A model generated the notes under the pieces. That model was not told the origin of the DNA, did no database searches, and saw nothing but the letters and a program-made list of their open reading frames with translations. A stretch of 19,819 nt of DNA from Chthonomonas sp. UBA6659 (GTDB taxonomy: Bacteria > Armatimonadota > Fimbriimonadia > Fimbriimonadales > Fimbriimonadaceae), in the NCBI GenBank assembly GCA_002455425.1, contig DKKT01000079.1, positions 29,373 through 49,191 of the forward strand. The letters run 5' to 3'. A program made the translations under genes and the position numbers. Of this stretch, positions 1 to 7,114 are shown piece by piece (within the stretch, counting starts at the first letter, position 1; each line of letters starts with the position of its first letter).

Positions 1-21
1 CCGGTTCGCTTCGCTCACCGA

Positions 22-44
22 CCTCTCCCCCAGAGGCGGAGAGG
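22..44. repeat. Intergenic inverted repeat (REP-like)
   Basis: CCTCTCC at 22-28 pairs perfectly with GGAGAGG at 38-44 around a 9-nt loop. The pyrimidine/purine-rich arms resemble dispersed intergenic palindromes found in many high-GC genomes. Whether it is repeated elsewhere in this genome cannot be seen from one copy. It could also be the terminator stem of an upstream gene, but no T-tract follows. Confidence 0.4.
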
Positions 45-271
45 AATTGGCCCCTCACCCACTGCCGCCGCTCGACGTAGTACTCGTCGCGCGCTCCCCG
101 GCGACTGTCGCGCGTTGGGGAGAGATGCTGCGCGAGGCCCCTGGCCAGACGGTCCGTGGGCCGGTGCGGAGCCCGGTGATCGCCACAGAGGAGGACGCGC
201 GTCCCGTATCATGGGAGCGGTGCCACCGAAGAGCCCTGCCCCGAATCCTGAGAACGCCGCATGTGCCCCTA

Positions 272-290
272 CGGGCGGGGGACCCGCCTG
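272..290 (+). promoter_or_regulatory. Stem-loop abutting the cyclase start codon
   Basis: CGGGCGGG at 272-279 can pair with CCCGCCTG at 283-290 (8 bp including one G-T) around a 3-nt loop. The only purine-rich, Shine-Dalgarno-like bases before the GTG at 292 lie in this stem and loop, so folding could limit initiation. This is seen in the sequence only; no regulatory role is demonstrated. Confidence 0.35.
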
Positions 291-291
291 A

Positions 292-3009
292 GTGGACGAC
301 TTCATCGGACCCGGCGGCACCCTCAGCTTCCTCTTCACCGACATCGAGGGAAGCACCCGCCTTTGGGAGCATGAGCCGGTCGCGATGGCGTCGGCGCTCG
401 CGCGCCATCACGCGATCCTCGAAGCGGCCATCCAAGCCCACCGTGGTGTCGTCTTTCGTACCGTGGGCGATGCGTTCTGCGCCTACTTCGTCTCGGCGGG
501 GGACGCGGTGCAGGCCGCGCTTGCGGCCCAGACCGAGATTCTTGCCGAAGCGTGGCCGACGTCGGCCCCGATCCGCGTCCGGATGGCGGTCCATACGGGA
601 GCCCCGACCCGCGCCGACGGAAAGAGCTACGATCCGATCCTCAACCGCCTTGCCCGTGTTCTCGGCACCGCCCACGGCGGCCAATTCGTCGTCTCCCAGA
701 CCACCCGCGAAGTCTTGGACGACGACACCCTGACCGCCTCCATCATCGATCTGGGCGTTCACCCCCTCCGCGATCTCTCGCGCCCCGAGCGGATCTTCCA
801 GGTGGCGCGCGGCGTCATGCCGGTCCAGTTTCCGCCGCTCCGAACGCTGGCCGTCGTCTCCCACAACCTGCCCGAACAGCTGACGTCCTTTGTCGGTCGA
901 GAGGAAGCCTTGGCCGAGTTGGGACTCCGACTGCGCGATTCGCGACTGGTCTCGCTGATCGGTGCGGGTGGCGTCGGGAAGACCCGCCTGGCCCTCCATG
1001 CCGCCGCGGACGTCGCCGACGCCTTCCCCGGCGGGGTCTGGCTGGTGGAACTTGGGGCTCTGCGGGAACCGGGCCAAGTCGCTCCGACCGTCGCGACGAC
1101 CCTCGCGATCCCCGAGGACCGATCCCGGCTGGTCGAAGAAGTGTTGATCAGGGCGCTGCGCGACCGACCCACGCTACTGGTCCTCGACAATTGCGAGCAC
1201 CTGATCGAGGTGGTCGCACAGCTCGTGGACAAGCTCCTGAGATCGTGCCCTCTCCTGACCGTTGTGACGACCAGTCGCGAGGCGCTTGGGGTGCCGGGAG
1301 AGATCCGTCACCGGGTCGCATCGCTGCCGGCAAACGATGCCGCGTCGCCGTCGGTACGGCTCTTCGTCGATCGGGCCTCCGCACTCCGACCGGACCTAGT
1401 CTGGACCGACGAAGCCCTCGACACGGCGGCCCAGATCTGCGCGCGCCTCGATGGGATCCCCCTTGCGATCGAGCTTGCCGCGGCGAGGATCAAGCTTCTC
1501 CCCCTCCCTGAGATCGCGCGACGCCTCGAAGCCCGGTTCGATCTCCTGACGGGGGGGAGCCGGACAGCGATGCCGCGGCATCAGACGCTACGCGCGGCGA
1601 TCGAGTGGAGCGTCGACTTGCTCTCGGATTCCGAGCGCACGTTGCTGCGCAAGCTTGGCGCGTTCACGGGCGGATGCTCGATCGAAGCGGTCGAGGCGCT
1701 CGGCGGCAGCCTCGACGATCTCGAATCGCTTGTCGACAAGTCGCTCGTTCTCCCCGAAGATGCAGCAGGGGAGTCGCGCTTCCGGCTCCTCGAAACGGTC
1801 CGCGCCTACGCGCTTGAGCAGCTGATCGCAAGTGACGAAGCGCTCGCCGCGCGTGAGGCCCATGCCGCCTACTTCGTCGACCTCGCCGAGCGAGCGGCAG
1901 GCGGCTATCGCGGTCCCGAGCAGGCGCGGTGGCTCGATCGGATCGCCACCGACCACGAAAACCTCGTTGCCGCCATCCGCGAGACAGACGCGGAGCAGAC
2001 GGCCCTTCGGATCGCCGGTGCCCTCCAGGGATATTGGATGATCCGCGGCCACTACGCGGTCGGACGCACGATCGTCGCCCTCGCCCTCGGGAAGTCGCTG
2101 GACCGAAGTCCAAGCCCCATGCTCGCCAAGGTGTGGAACGCCGCCGGAAACCTTGCGAACCTCCAGGGTGACTACGACGCGGCGATGAACGCATACCAAG
2201 AGGCACTCTCCCTTCGCGAGGCGCTCCAAGACCCGCAAGGCATCGGGATGGTCCTCCACAACATGGGTCTGATCGCCTTCAACCGAGCGGACCACGCCGC
2301 GGCTGAGCCGTCTTTCCGGCGGGCAGCCCAGTTGCTTCGCGAGAATGGGGCACCGTGGGAGTACGCGACGGCGGTCCACAGTCTTGGCATGCTGAGTCGC
2401 GCTCAGGGCGGGCTCGACGAGGCGGAAGGTCTCACGCGCGAGGCCCTTGCGATCCGACAGAAGCAGGAGGATGTTCGAGGGATCGCGCTCTCGCTTCAAG
2501 CTCTCGGGGAGATCGCCCTCGATCGAGCCGAGAGCGCCATCGCTCGCACCAGCCTCGGCCAAAGCCTCGCGCTGTGCGAGGAGCTCGGGGACCAGCAAGG
2601 GATCGCGGAGCTGCTGACGCTTTTGGCGATCGTCCATGTCGCCGAGGGCCGACTCGATCGCGCGGCAGCCGAGCTCGCGAAAGCGCTGACGCTCCATGCC
2701 GAGCTCGGCTATGCGATTGGAGGCGCGAAAGCTCTGGAGGGGATCGTGGTCTGGGCCGGGGCGGCGGAGCGGCCGGAGATCGGGGGGCAGGCCCTCGGGG
2801 CCGCACAGGCACTCCGGAGCGAGAAGGCGATCCCGCGCCAGCCGAACGAGCAGAAGGCGCTCGAGCCCGCAATCCTGCGTTTGAAGGGGGCGACATCCCC
2901 CGAGGCTCTGGAGCGAGCCTTTCTCGACGGCCGCGATCGTGGCTACGACGATGCGGTCCGGGTCTTGGTCCAAGCCTTGGAACGTGGCGGTTCCGAGCGC
3001 GTAGAATGA
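292..3009 (+). CDS. Adenylate/guanylate cyclase-ATPase-TPR signalling protein
   Basis: A 905-residue multidomain signalling protein. Residues about 10-175 are a class III nucleotide cyclase domain: FLFTDIEGST carries metal-binding Asp17, TVGDAF carries the second metal Asp60, and NRLAR (118-122) matches the Asn/Arg transition-state pair. Residues about 195-480 are an AP/NB-ARC-type ATPase with Walker A GAGGVGKT (224-231) and Walker B LLVLDN near 295. Residues about 610-830 are TPR repeats. The catalytic residues suggest an active cyclase making cAMP or cGMP; the ATPase and TPR parts probably gate it or bind partners. No helix-turn-helix or BTAD domain is visible, unlike related LuxR-type ATPases. 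The GTG start is forced: an in-frame TGA (289-291) directly precedes it and the cyclase core begins within ten residues. No membrane segment is seen, so it is probably cytoplasmic. Confidence 0.9.
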   Translation: MDDFIGPGGTLSFLFTDIEGSTRLWEHEPVAMASALARHHAILEAAIQAHRGVVFRTVGDAFCAYFVSAGDAVQAALAAQTEILAEAWPTSAPIRVRMAVHTGAPTRADGKSYDPILNRLARVLGTAHGGQFVVSQTTREVLDDDTLTASIIDLGVHPLRDLSRPERIFQVARGVMPVQFPPLRTLAVVSHNLPEQLTSFVGREEALAELGLRLRDSRLVSLIGAGGVGKTRLALHAAADVADAFPGGVWLVELGALREPGQVAPTVATTLAIPEDRSRLVEEVLIRALRDRPTLLVLDNCEHLIEVVAQLVDKLLRSCPLLTVVTTSREALGVPGEIRHRVASLPANDAASPSVRLFVDRASALRPDLVWTDEALDTAAQICARLDGIPLAIELAAARIKLLPLPEIARRLEARFDLLTGGSRTAMPRHQTLRAAIEWSVDLLSDSERTLLRKLGAFTGGCSIEAVEALGGSLDDLESLVDKSLVLPEDAAGESRFRLLETVRAYALEQLIASDEALAAREAHAAYFVDLAERAAGGYRGPEQARWLDRIATDHENLVAAIRETDAEQTALRIAGALQGYWMIRGHYAVGRTIVALALGKSLDRSPSPMLAKVWNAAGNLANLQGDYDAAMNAYQEALSLREALQDPQGIGMVLHNMGLIAFNRADHAAAEPSFRRAAQLLRENGAPWEYATAVHSLGMLSRAQGGLDEAEGLTREALAIRQKQEDVRGIALSLQALGEIALDRAESAIARTSLGQSLALCEELGDQQGIAELLTLLAIVHVAEGRLDRAAAELAKALTLHAELGYAIGGAKALEGIVVWAGAAERPEIGGQALGAAQALRSEKAIPRQPNEQKALEPAILRLKGATSPEALERAFLDGRDRGYDDAVRVLVQALERGGSERVE
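2977..3007 (+). promoter_or_regulatory. Promoter for the riboswitch transcript
   Basis: TTGGAA (2977-2982) and TAGAAT (3002-3007) resemble sigma-70 -35 and -10 boxes with a 19-nt spacer. The -10 matches TATAAT at five of six bases and overlaps the TGA stop of the cyclase gene. A start near 3014 would place the 5' end a few bases before the P1 stem of the TPP riboswitch, the expected position for a dedicated riboswitch promoter. The spacer is 1-2 nt longer than optimal. Confidence 0.55.
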
Positions 3010-3019
3010 AGGAGCAGAG

Positions 3020-3119
3020 TCGTTGCCCGCAGGGGGAGCCGAAAGGCTGAGAGTTCCGCACGTCGCGGAAGACCCCATGAACCTGATGCGGTTAGTACCG
3101 TCGTAGGGATTGCGGACGA
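3020..3119 (+). promoter_or_regulatory. TPP riboswitch aptamer (THI box)
   Basis: All diagnostic blocks of the thiamine pyrophosphate aptamer are present in order: GGGG (3032-3035), AGCC-GAAA-GGCTGAGA (3037-3052), ACCCC (3072-3076), CCTGATGCGGTTA (3082-3094) and ACCGTCGTAGGGA (3097-3109). P1 forms from TCGT/ACGA (3020-3023 with 3116-3119) and CCGCA/TGCGG (3027-3031 with 3111-3115), with bases 3024-3026 bulged. GGGG/CCCC is P2, AGCC/GGCT with a GNRA loop is P3, and CGGT/ACCG (3089-3092 with 3097-3100) is P5. TTCCGC/GCGGAA (3054-3059 with 3065-3070) is a variable P3a arm. This family senses cellular TPP and normally turns off thiamine synthesis or uptake genes. Here it leads into a pseudopilin gene. 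Confidence 0.95.
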
Positions 3120-3179
3120 AATCCTCCTTGGAGGGCTGTCGTCGCAATCAGCGTCGGCAGCCCTCTGGCCTTATGGAGG
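3110..3179 (+). promoter_or_regulatory. Riboswitch expression platform with alternative pairings and RBS
   Basis: The 3' strand of P1 (3110-3119) can instead pair with 3139-3147 (TTGC/GCAA plus GACGA/TCGTC, one bulged G), an anti-P1 helix that excludes the ligand-bound fold. If P1 forms, GAGGGCTG (3131-3138) is free to pair with CAGCCCTC (3158-3165) as a strong hairpin with an inner CGC/GCG stem. Only a weak T-containing stretch follows, so it is a poor classic terminator. CCTCC (3123-3127) is complementary to the Shine-Dalgarno GGAGG (3175-3179), which lies 4 nt before the ATG. Off-switching on TPP binding, mainly at translation, is the simplest inference. Confidence 0.65.
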
Positions 3180-3183
3180 AAAC

Positions 3184-3948
3184 ATGAACGCAAGACCCAG
3201 GGGTTTCACCCTCATCGAACTGCTCGTCGTGATCGCGATCATCGCCATCTTGGCCGCGATACTTTTCCCGGTCTTTGCGCAAGCGAAGGAGGCCGCGAAG
3301 AAGACCGCGTGCCTCAGCAACGCGCGCCAGATCGCGATGGCGAACCGGATGTATCTGTCCGACCACGACGACGTCTATCCGATCTTCTACGCCTACAACA
3401 GCCAGCCACCGGCGGGTGCCGCGGGCCACAAAGGGGTCGAGGTACTTCTCGCCGGATACGTCAAGGAGCCGCGCGCGTTCCTGAGCCCGCTCGACGCCGG
3501 GGGACCGTACACGAGTCAAGATGTCCCCGGCGCCAACACCTACTGGAAGGCCTACGGAAGCTCTTACCGGTTTACGCAGTGCATGTTCACGATCGTCGCG
3601 GGGGAGTCGTCCAGCAACAACACGCTCTATGCGTTCAACCGGGCCGTGGTCGACTCCAGTGTCGAGTTCCCCTCTGAAACAAGGATCATGCGCTTGGAGA
3701 TGTTCCCCTTCTTCGCCAAGGACAAGGATCCCGGCTGCGCGCGGTATGGCTACGACTGCGACCCTCCGTACAACTACTACCGGCAGTGGGGCAAGACGGG
3801 TGGCTCGATGATCTTCGCCGACGGGAGCGCGCGCCACGTCAGCTCTTCGGCGCGATTCGACGACGCCCGTGTCAACCCGGAGGGCCGCCGCTCCGGCGAA
3901 GCCGACCCGTCATCTTGGTCCGGTACCTGGTACGGCACCTGCGACTAG
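3184..3948 (+). CDS. Type IV pilin-like (pseudopilin) secreted protein
   Basis: A 254-residue prepilin-type protein. The leader MNARPRG is followed by FTLIELLVVIAIIAILAAIL: the prepilin peptidase site lies between Gly7 and Phe8, and Glu is at position +5 of the mature protein. The N-terminal helix anchors it in the inner membrane before assembly or export. The following FPVFAQAKEAAKKTACLSNA block and the C-terminal MIFADGSARHV segment (DG box near the end) are typical of the expanded DUF1559-like pseudopilins of Armatimonadota and Planctomycetota. Function within those families is mostly unknown. The ATG has a strong GGAGG 4 nt upstream. It is the first gene after the TPP riboswitch, so its expression is probably thiamine-responsive, which is unexpected for a pilin. 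No pilus assembly genes lie nearby. Confidence 0.9.
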   Translation: MNARPRGFTLIELLVVIAIIAILAAILFPVFAQAKEAAKKTACLSNARQIAMANRMYLSDHDDVYPIFYAYNSQPPAGAAGHKGVEVLLAGYVKEPRAFLSPLDAGGPYTSQDVPGANTYWKAYGSSYRFTQCMFTIVAGESSSNNTLYAFNRAVVDSSVEFPSETRIMRLEMFPFFAKDKDPGCARYGYDCDPPYNYYRQWGKTGGSMIFADGSARHVSSSARFDDARVNPEGRRSGEADPSSWSGTWYGTCD

Positions 3949-3970
3949 CTCCCAACCAGCGCCCTGTCCG

Positions 3971-4010
3971 AGGGTGTTGGAGCGCAGAAGATCGGCGCAT
4001 CCATCACCCT
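3971..4010 (+). terminator. Terminator-like hairpin after the pseudopilin
   Basis: AGGGTG (3971-3976) pairs with CACCCT (4005-4010). After one T-T mismatch, TGGA (3978-3981) pairs with TCCA (4000-4003), and after a bulged A, GCGC (3982-3985) pairs with GCGC (3995-3998), leaving a 9-nt loop. This 14-bp stem begins 22 nt after the pseudopilin stop. No run of T follows, so it may be a Rho-aided or mRNA-stabilising 3' end rather than a canonical intrinsic terminator. Confidence 0.55.
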
Positions 4011-4040
4011 TGACCCCGGGGTGCGAGCAAGCTCCATACT
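4010..4040 (+). promoter_or_regulatory. Putative promoter of a leaderless gene
   Basis: TTGACC (4010-4015) and CATACT (4035-4040) have a 19-nt spacer. The -10 starts 12 nt before the GTG at 4047, so transcription would begin at the start codon itself. No Shine-Dalgarno lies upstream of that GTG. The -35 is good, the -10 moderate and the spacer long. Confidence 0.4.
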
Positions 4041-4046
4041 GGACTT

Positions 4047-4700
4047 GTGAGCAAGATCGCAAGCGATGTTTGCCTCGCGGTTTTCTGCGCAGGACTGACA
4101 GCGCTGACCTTTCAAGTGCCGATTTGGACCGGGGTGAAATCGAGCTTCGAGTGGCCGACCGGAGCGGCCATTCTCCTGACGATCGTCTGGGCGGTGATTC
4201 GTCGGCGCGATGGCTTTCGCACGTGCATGCTCGATGCAAGTGTGATAGGAGTCGGCGTGGGCTTTTGGGTTGCGTTCGCCGTCCGTATGGCCCAGACGGG
4301 GAAGGCGCAGATGCCGGGGCTTGTCGTGATCTCTTTGCCCATCGTCTCCACCGTGTTTTACGTACTAAGCCTGCGAACAGAACGAAAGGCTGATCAGTAC
4401 CAGGAGACCTTGGAACAGGAGTTCGAGGCCATCAAAGCCATGCCGCCTAACGAGGCGCGCAAGGCACTCGAAGCTCGTTTTGACGAATACCAAACATTGC
4501 TCGAAGACTTCGAAAAACGCGAGCCCGGGTTGAGGCGAAAAAGGACCTTAGTCCTTTGGGCTGTGCTGGCGCTCACCCCCGTCCTTCTGGCCACGAGCAT
4601 CTGGCCTGAACCGCGACCGGTTGGCATCATCTTGGGTGTTGCGATTCTGATTCTCTGTGTCACCTGTCTCAAACTGTTCTCGACGCTACCCCCAACCTGA
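4047..4700 (+). CDS. Hypothetical multi-pass membrane protein
   Basis: A 217-residue protein with about six hydrophobic segments at roughly 8-26, 38-51, 62-79, 90-109, 167-186 and 191-211. Between the fourth and fifth lies a charged, probably helical or coiled-coil stretch (about 110-166), rich in Glu, Lys and Arg, which by the positive-inside rule is probably cytoplasmic. No catalytic motif or known family is recognised. The GTG start has no Shine-Dalgarno but a promoter-like hexamer 12 nt upstream, consistent with a leaderless message. Codon use looks less biased to G/C at third positions than in the neighbours (for example the stretch near 4480-4520), which may point to transfer or weak expression. 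It stands alone, convergent with araD. Confidence 0.7.
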   Translation: MSKIASDVCLAVFCAGLTALTFQVPIWTGVKSSFEWPTGAAILLTIVWAVIRRRDGFRTCMLDASVIGVGVGFWVAFAVRMAQTGKAQMPGLVVISLPIVSTVFYVLSLRTERKADQYQETLEQEFEAIKAMPPNEARKALEARFDEYQTLLEDFEKREPGLRRKRTLVLWAVLALTPVLLATSIWPEPRPVGIILGVAILILCVTCLKLFSTLPPT

Positions 4701-4850
4701 TGCCACGTTTTGCAGGCATGACTGGTGGTGCCGCAGCCACGACACTGACCGGGACTTCCTCTTGGCGCTTTAGAGCGTGCTCGAGAGAGATGCCCCTCGC
4801 AACGGGATCGCTAGAAGCCAGCGTTCAGGACCGGGGCAAGACCTGTCGTC
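4701..4850. other. Convergent intergenic gap
   Basis: No gene is supported between the orphan membrane protein and araD. Small inverted repeats are present (for example CGCT-TTAG-AGCG) but none has a T-tract or a stem long enough to call a terminator. Confidence 0.5.
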
Positions 4851-5498
4851 CTAGCACTCTCCCTGCCCGTATCGCGAGTGGTACCGATCCCACCAGCCCG
4901 CGATCTCTGGCTCCGTCAAAGGAGTCGGAGATCCGATCTGGAGCGCAAGCCAGACCGTCTTCGCGACATCCTCGACCATCGCGGCGGCCTTGATCGCCGC
5001 TCGCGGCGTCGGTCCCCAGGCAAACACGCCATGCCGACCGAGGAGCACGGCCGGACCCACGCCTCGCGCACCCAGAATCGCTTCCGCGATTTGGGTGCCC
5101 TCATTCGCGACGTAAGGCGTGCAAGGAATCGCGCCGCCGAACTCATCGGCGATCGCGGTCAGGACGGGTGGAATCGGGCGCTCGCAGGCCGCGAACGCGG
5201 TGGCGTAGTTCGAGTGGGTGTGGACGATGGCACCGACTTCAGGCATGCGACGATAGAGCTCGAGGTGATGGACGAGATCGACGCTCGGCTTCCACGCCAG
5301 CTCAAGCGGCTCGCCGGTCGAAAAGCGAATCGGGACGATCGCCTCTGGAGTCAGCGCGTCGTAGTCAACCCCGCTCGGCTTGATGAAGACCACGTCCGCG
5401 TCGCGATCGATCCCGCTGACGTTGCCCGAATGCATGACGACGAGCCCAAGCTCGGTGAGCATCCGGTTCGCTCGACAGACTTCGTCGCGCAGACTCAT
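4851..5498 (-). CDS. araD: L-ribulose-5-phosphate 4-epimerase
   Basis: A 215-residue class II aldolase/epimerase that interconverts L-ribulose 5-phosphate and D-xylulose 5-phosphate, the last step of L-arabinose use. Zn2+ ligands are visible as His93 and His95 in HTHS and His156 in GRHGVF. SGNVSG (24-29) and KPSG (40-43) are phosphate-binding loops, and Asp74 matches the conserved acidic residue. Fuculose-phosphate aldolases share this fold, but pairing with a ribulokinase favours AraD. The ATG is preceded at 7 nt by GGAGG (plus-strand 5506-5510). Its first four bases form an ATGA overlap with the araB stop, so it is translationally coupled to araB. Confidence 0.88.
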   Translation of the reverse strand: MSLRDEVCRANRMLTELGLVVMHSGNVSGIDRDADVVFIKPSGVDYDALTPEAIVPIRFSTGEPLELAWKPSVDLVHHLELYRRMPEVGAIVHTHSNYATAFAACERPIPPVLTAIADEFGGAIPCTPYVANEGTQIAEAILGARGVGPAVLLGRHGVFAWGPTPRAAIKAAAMVEDVAKTVWLALQIGSPTPLTEPEIAGWWDRYHSRYGQGEC

Positions 5499-7114
5499 GC
5501 GAGTGCCTCCCGGCGGATCGTGAGGAGCGACTTCATCAGGCCCGAAAGGTCGCGCGCTCCCGGGAGCCCGAACGCGTCGTGAAGGTCGAGGTAGAGGCAG
5601 TACAACCGCCGATACGTCGCGCTCGCGCCCGGCTCGGGGGTGAAGACCCGATCCTTGAATCCCGTCATCGCCGCTTGGGCATCCGCAACCGTTGGGTGGA
5701 GGCCGGAGGCGACCGCCCCCGCGATGGCGGCCCCGAGGGCGCAGGTTTGCTCCGAGCGACTGAGCCGGATCGGACGTCCGAGGACATCGGCGTAGATCTG
5801 CATGGTCAGCGGGCTCTTTTCCGCGATCCCGCCGCAACAAACGACTTCGTTTACCGGCACGCCGTACTCTTCGATCCGCTCGACGATGCGTTTCGCCCCG
5901 AAGGCGGTCGCCTCGATCAACGCTCGGTACACATCGACCACCCGTGTGTGGAGCGTTTGACCCACAAGAAGCCCCGTCAGCGCTTGGTCGACGAGGATCG
6001 TGCGGTTCCCGTTGTTCCAATCCAGCGCAAGCAGGCCCGTCTCGCCGGGGATCAGGTCGGCAGCCTCCGCCTGCAGGCGCGCGTGATCGCCGTCGCCGAG
6101 GGACGCTCCCCACGCGAACAGGTCGCCCACCGCGGATTGCCCGGCCTCGATCCCCAGCATCCCCGGGATCACCGTGTCCTCGGCGACCCCGCAGAGCCCG
6201 GGGATGTTGGGGATCGACCCGTCATCGGGGGCGACCATGATGTCGCAGGTGCTCGTGCCCATGATCTTGACGAGCATGCCCGGACGGATCCCGGCGCCAA
6301 GCGCGCCGAGATGGGCATCGAATGCGCCGGCGGCCACGACCGTCTGCGGTGACAACCCTGCCCGGGCCGCGATATCGGGATCCAGGGTCCCGACTCGATG
6401 ATCAATCGCGACGACCTGATTGTAGAGCTTGCCGCGAAAGGACGCAAGCGCAGGCGAAAGCTTCGCGAGGAACTCGGCGCTGGGAAGTCCGCCCCAGGTG
6501 GTGTGCCACATCGCCTTGTGACCGGCGGCGCACGCGCTCCGGGGGATCGCGCGGACATCGTCGATGCCGGCCAGCCAAGCGGGAATGACGTCGCACATCT
6601 CTACCCACGAGGCTGCGGCATCGATTAGATCGGGGGACTGGCGCGTGCAGTGGAGGAGCTTGGCCCAGAACCACTCGCTCGAATACTTGCCGCCGATGTT
6701 CTCCAGGTAGGGAGTTCCGCGTCCCTTTTCGGTGATCTCCTCGGCCTCCGCGATCGAGGTGTGGTCTTTCCAAAGCCAGGCCTGGGCATCGAGGCGTTCC
6801 GGCATCGCGAGAGCGAGAGGACGGCCCGCGGCGTCGACGGCCATCGGGGTCGAGCCGGTGGTGTCGACACCGATCCCCGCGATCGAGGTCGCATCGACCC
6901 CTGCGAGCGCTCCTGAGACCGAGGCGAAGAACCCCTCGAACCAGTCAGCCGGGTTCTGGCGAGCGAGGTGAGGATCGCGCGGATCGTGCAGCACGCCGCT
7001 ATCGCCGGAGGGATAGTCGGCGACGGCGGACCCGACCGTCTCACCCGAATCCACATCCACGACCAGCGCTCGAACCGAGTTCGTGCCGTAATCCAAGCCG
7101 AGTGCGCATCTCAT
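5495..7114 (-). CDS. araB: Ribulokinase
   Basis: A 539-residue FGGY-family sugar kinase that phosphorylates L-ribulose with ATP, close to the usual 545-570 residues. The N-terminal GLDYGTNSVRALVVDV is the first phosphate-binding motif. GIGVDTTGSTP and the AWLWKDHT segment are typical of ribulokinases, where xylulokinases differ. The C-terminal half carries VVCCGGIAEKSPLTMQIYAD and CALGAAIAGAVASG, the adenosine and FGGY regions. It heads an araB-araD operon. No araA, transporter or AraC/AraR-type regulator lies in the window, so the pathway must be completed elsewhere. No strong Shine-Dalgarno is seen. A 13-bp head-to-head overlap with the opposite ORF at 7102 is probably an artefact of that ORF's start. 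Confidence 0.9.
   Translation of the reverse strand: MRCALGLDYGTNSVRALVVDVDSGETVGSAVADYPSGDSGVLHDPRDPHLARQNPADWFEGFFASVSGALAGVDATSIAGIGVDTTGSTPMAVDAAGRPLALAMPERLDAQAWLWKDHTSIAEAEEITEKGRGTPYLENIGGKYSSEWFWAKLLHCTRQSPDLIDAAASWVEMCDVIPAWLAGIDDVRAIPRSACAAGHKAMWHTTWGGLPSAEFLAKLSPALASFRGKLYNQVVAIDHRVGTLDPDIAARAGLSPQTVVAAGAFDAHLGALGAGIRPGMLVKIMGTSTCDIMVAPDDGSIPNIPGLCGVAEDTVIPGMLGIEAGQSAVGDLFAWGASLGDGDHARLQAEAADLIPGETGLLALDWNNGNRTILVDQALTGLLVGQTLHTRVVDVYRALIEATAFGAKRIVERIEEYGVPVNEVVCCGGIAEKSPLTMQIYADVLGRPIRLSRSEQTCALGAAIAGAVASGLHPTVADAQAAMTGFKDRVFTPEPGASATYRRLYCLYLDLHDAFGLPGARDLSGLMKSLLTIRREALA

Larger units (their letters stand above)
1..291. other. Non-coding 5' flank
   Basis: No reading frame here looks like a real protein; the open frames are arginine/proline-rich shadows of the downstream gene. 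The stretch holds an inverted repeat near its left end, a possible -10 hexamer TATCAT at 207-212 without a convincing -35, and a GC-rich stem-loop just before the next gene. The gene upstream of the window is not visible. Confidence 0.6.

Noticed and set aside
47..733. 228-codon plus-strand frame overlapping the cyclase gene
   Set aside because: Arg/Pro/Ser-rich shadow frame of the cyclase gene; no motif; the cyclase frame carries clear domains.
3131..3170. Canonical intrinsic terminator in the riboswitch
   Set aside because: The stem is strong but the following bases (TGGCCTTATGG) lack a T-run, so it is described as part of the switch, not as a terminator.
4700..4993. Small plus-strand frame after the membrane protein
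   Set aside because: Ser/Arg/Pro-rich, runs antisense into araD, and shows no start signal or motif.
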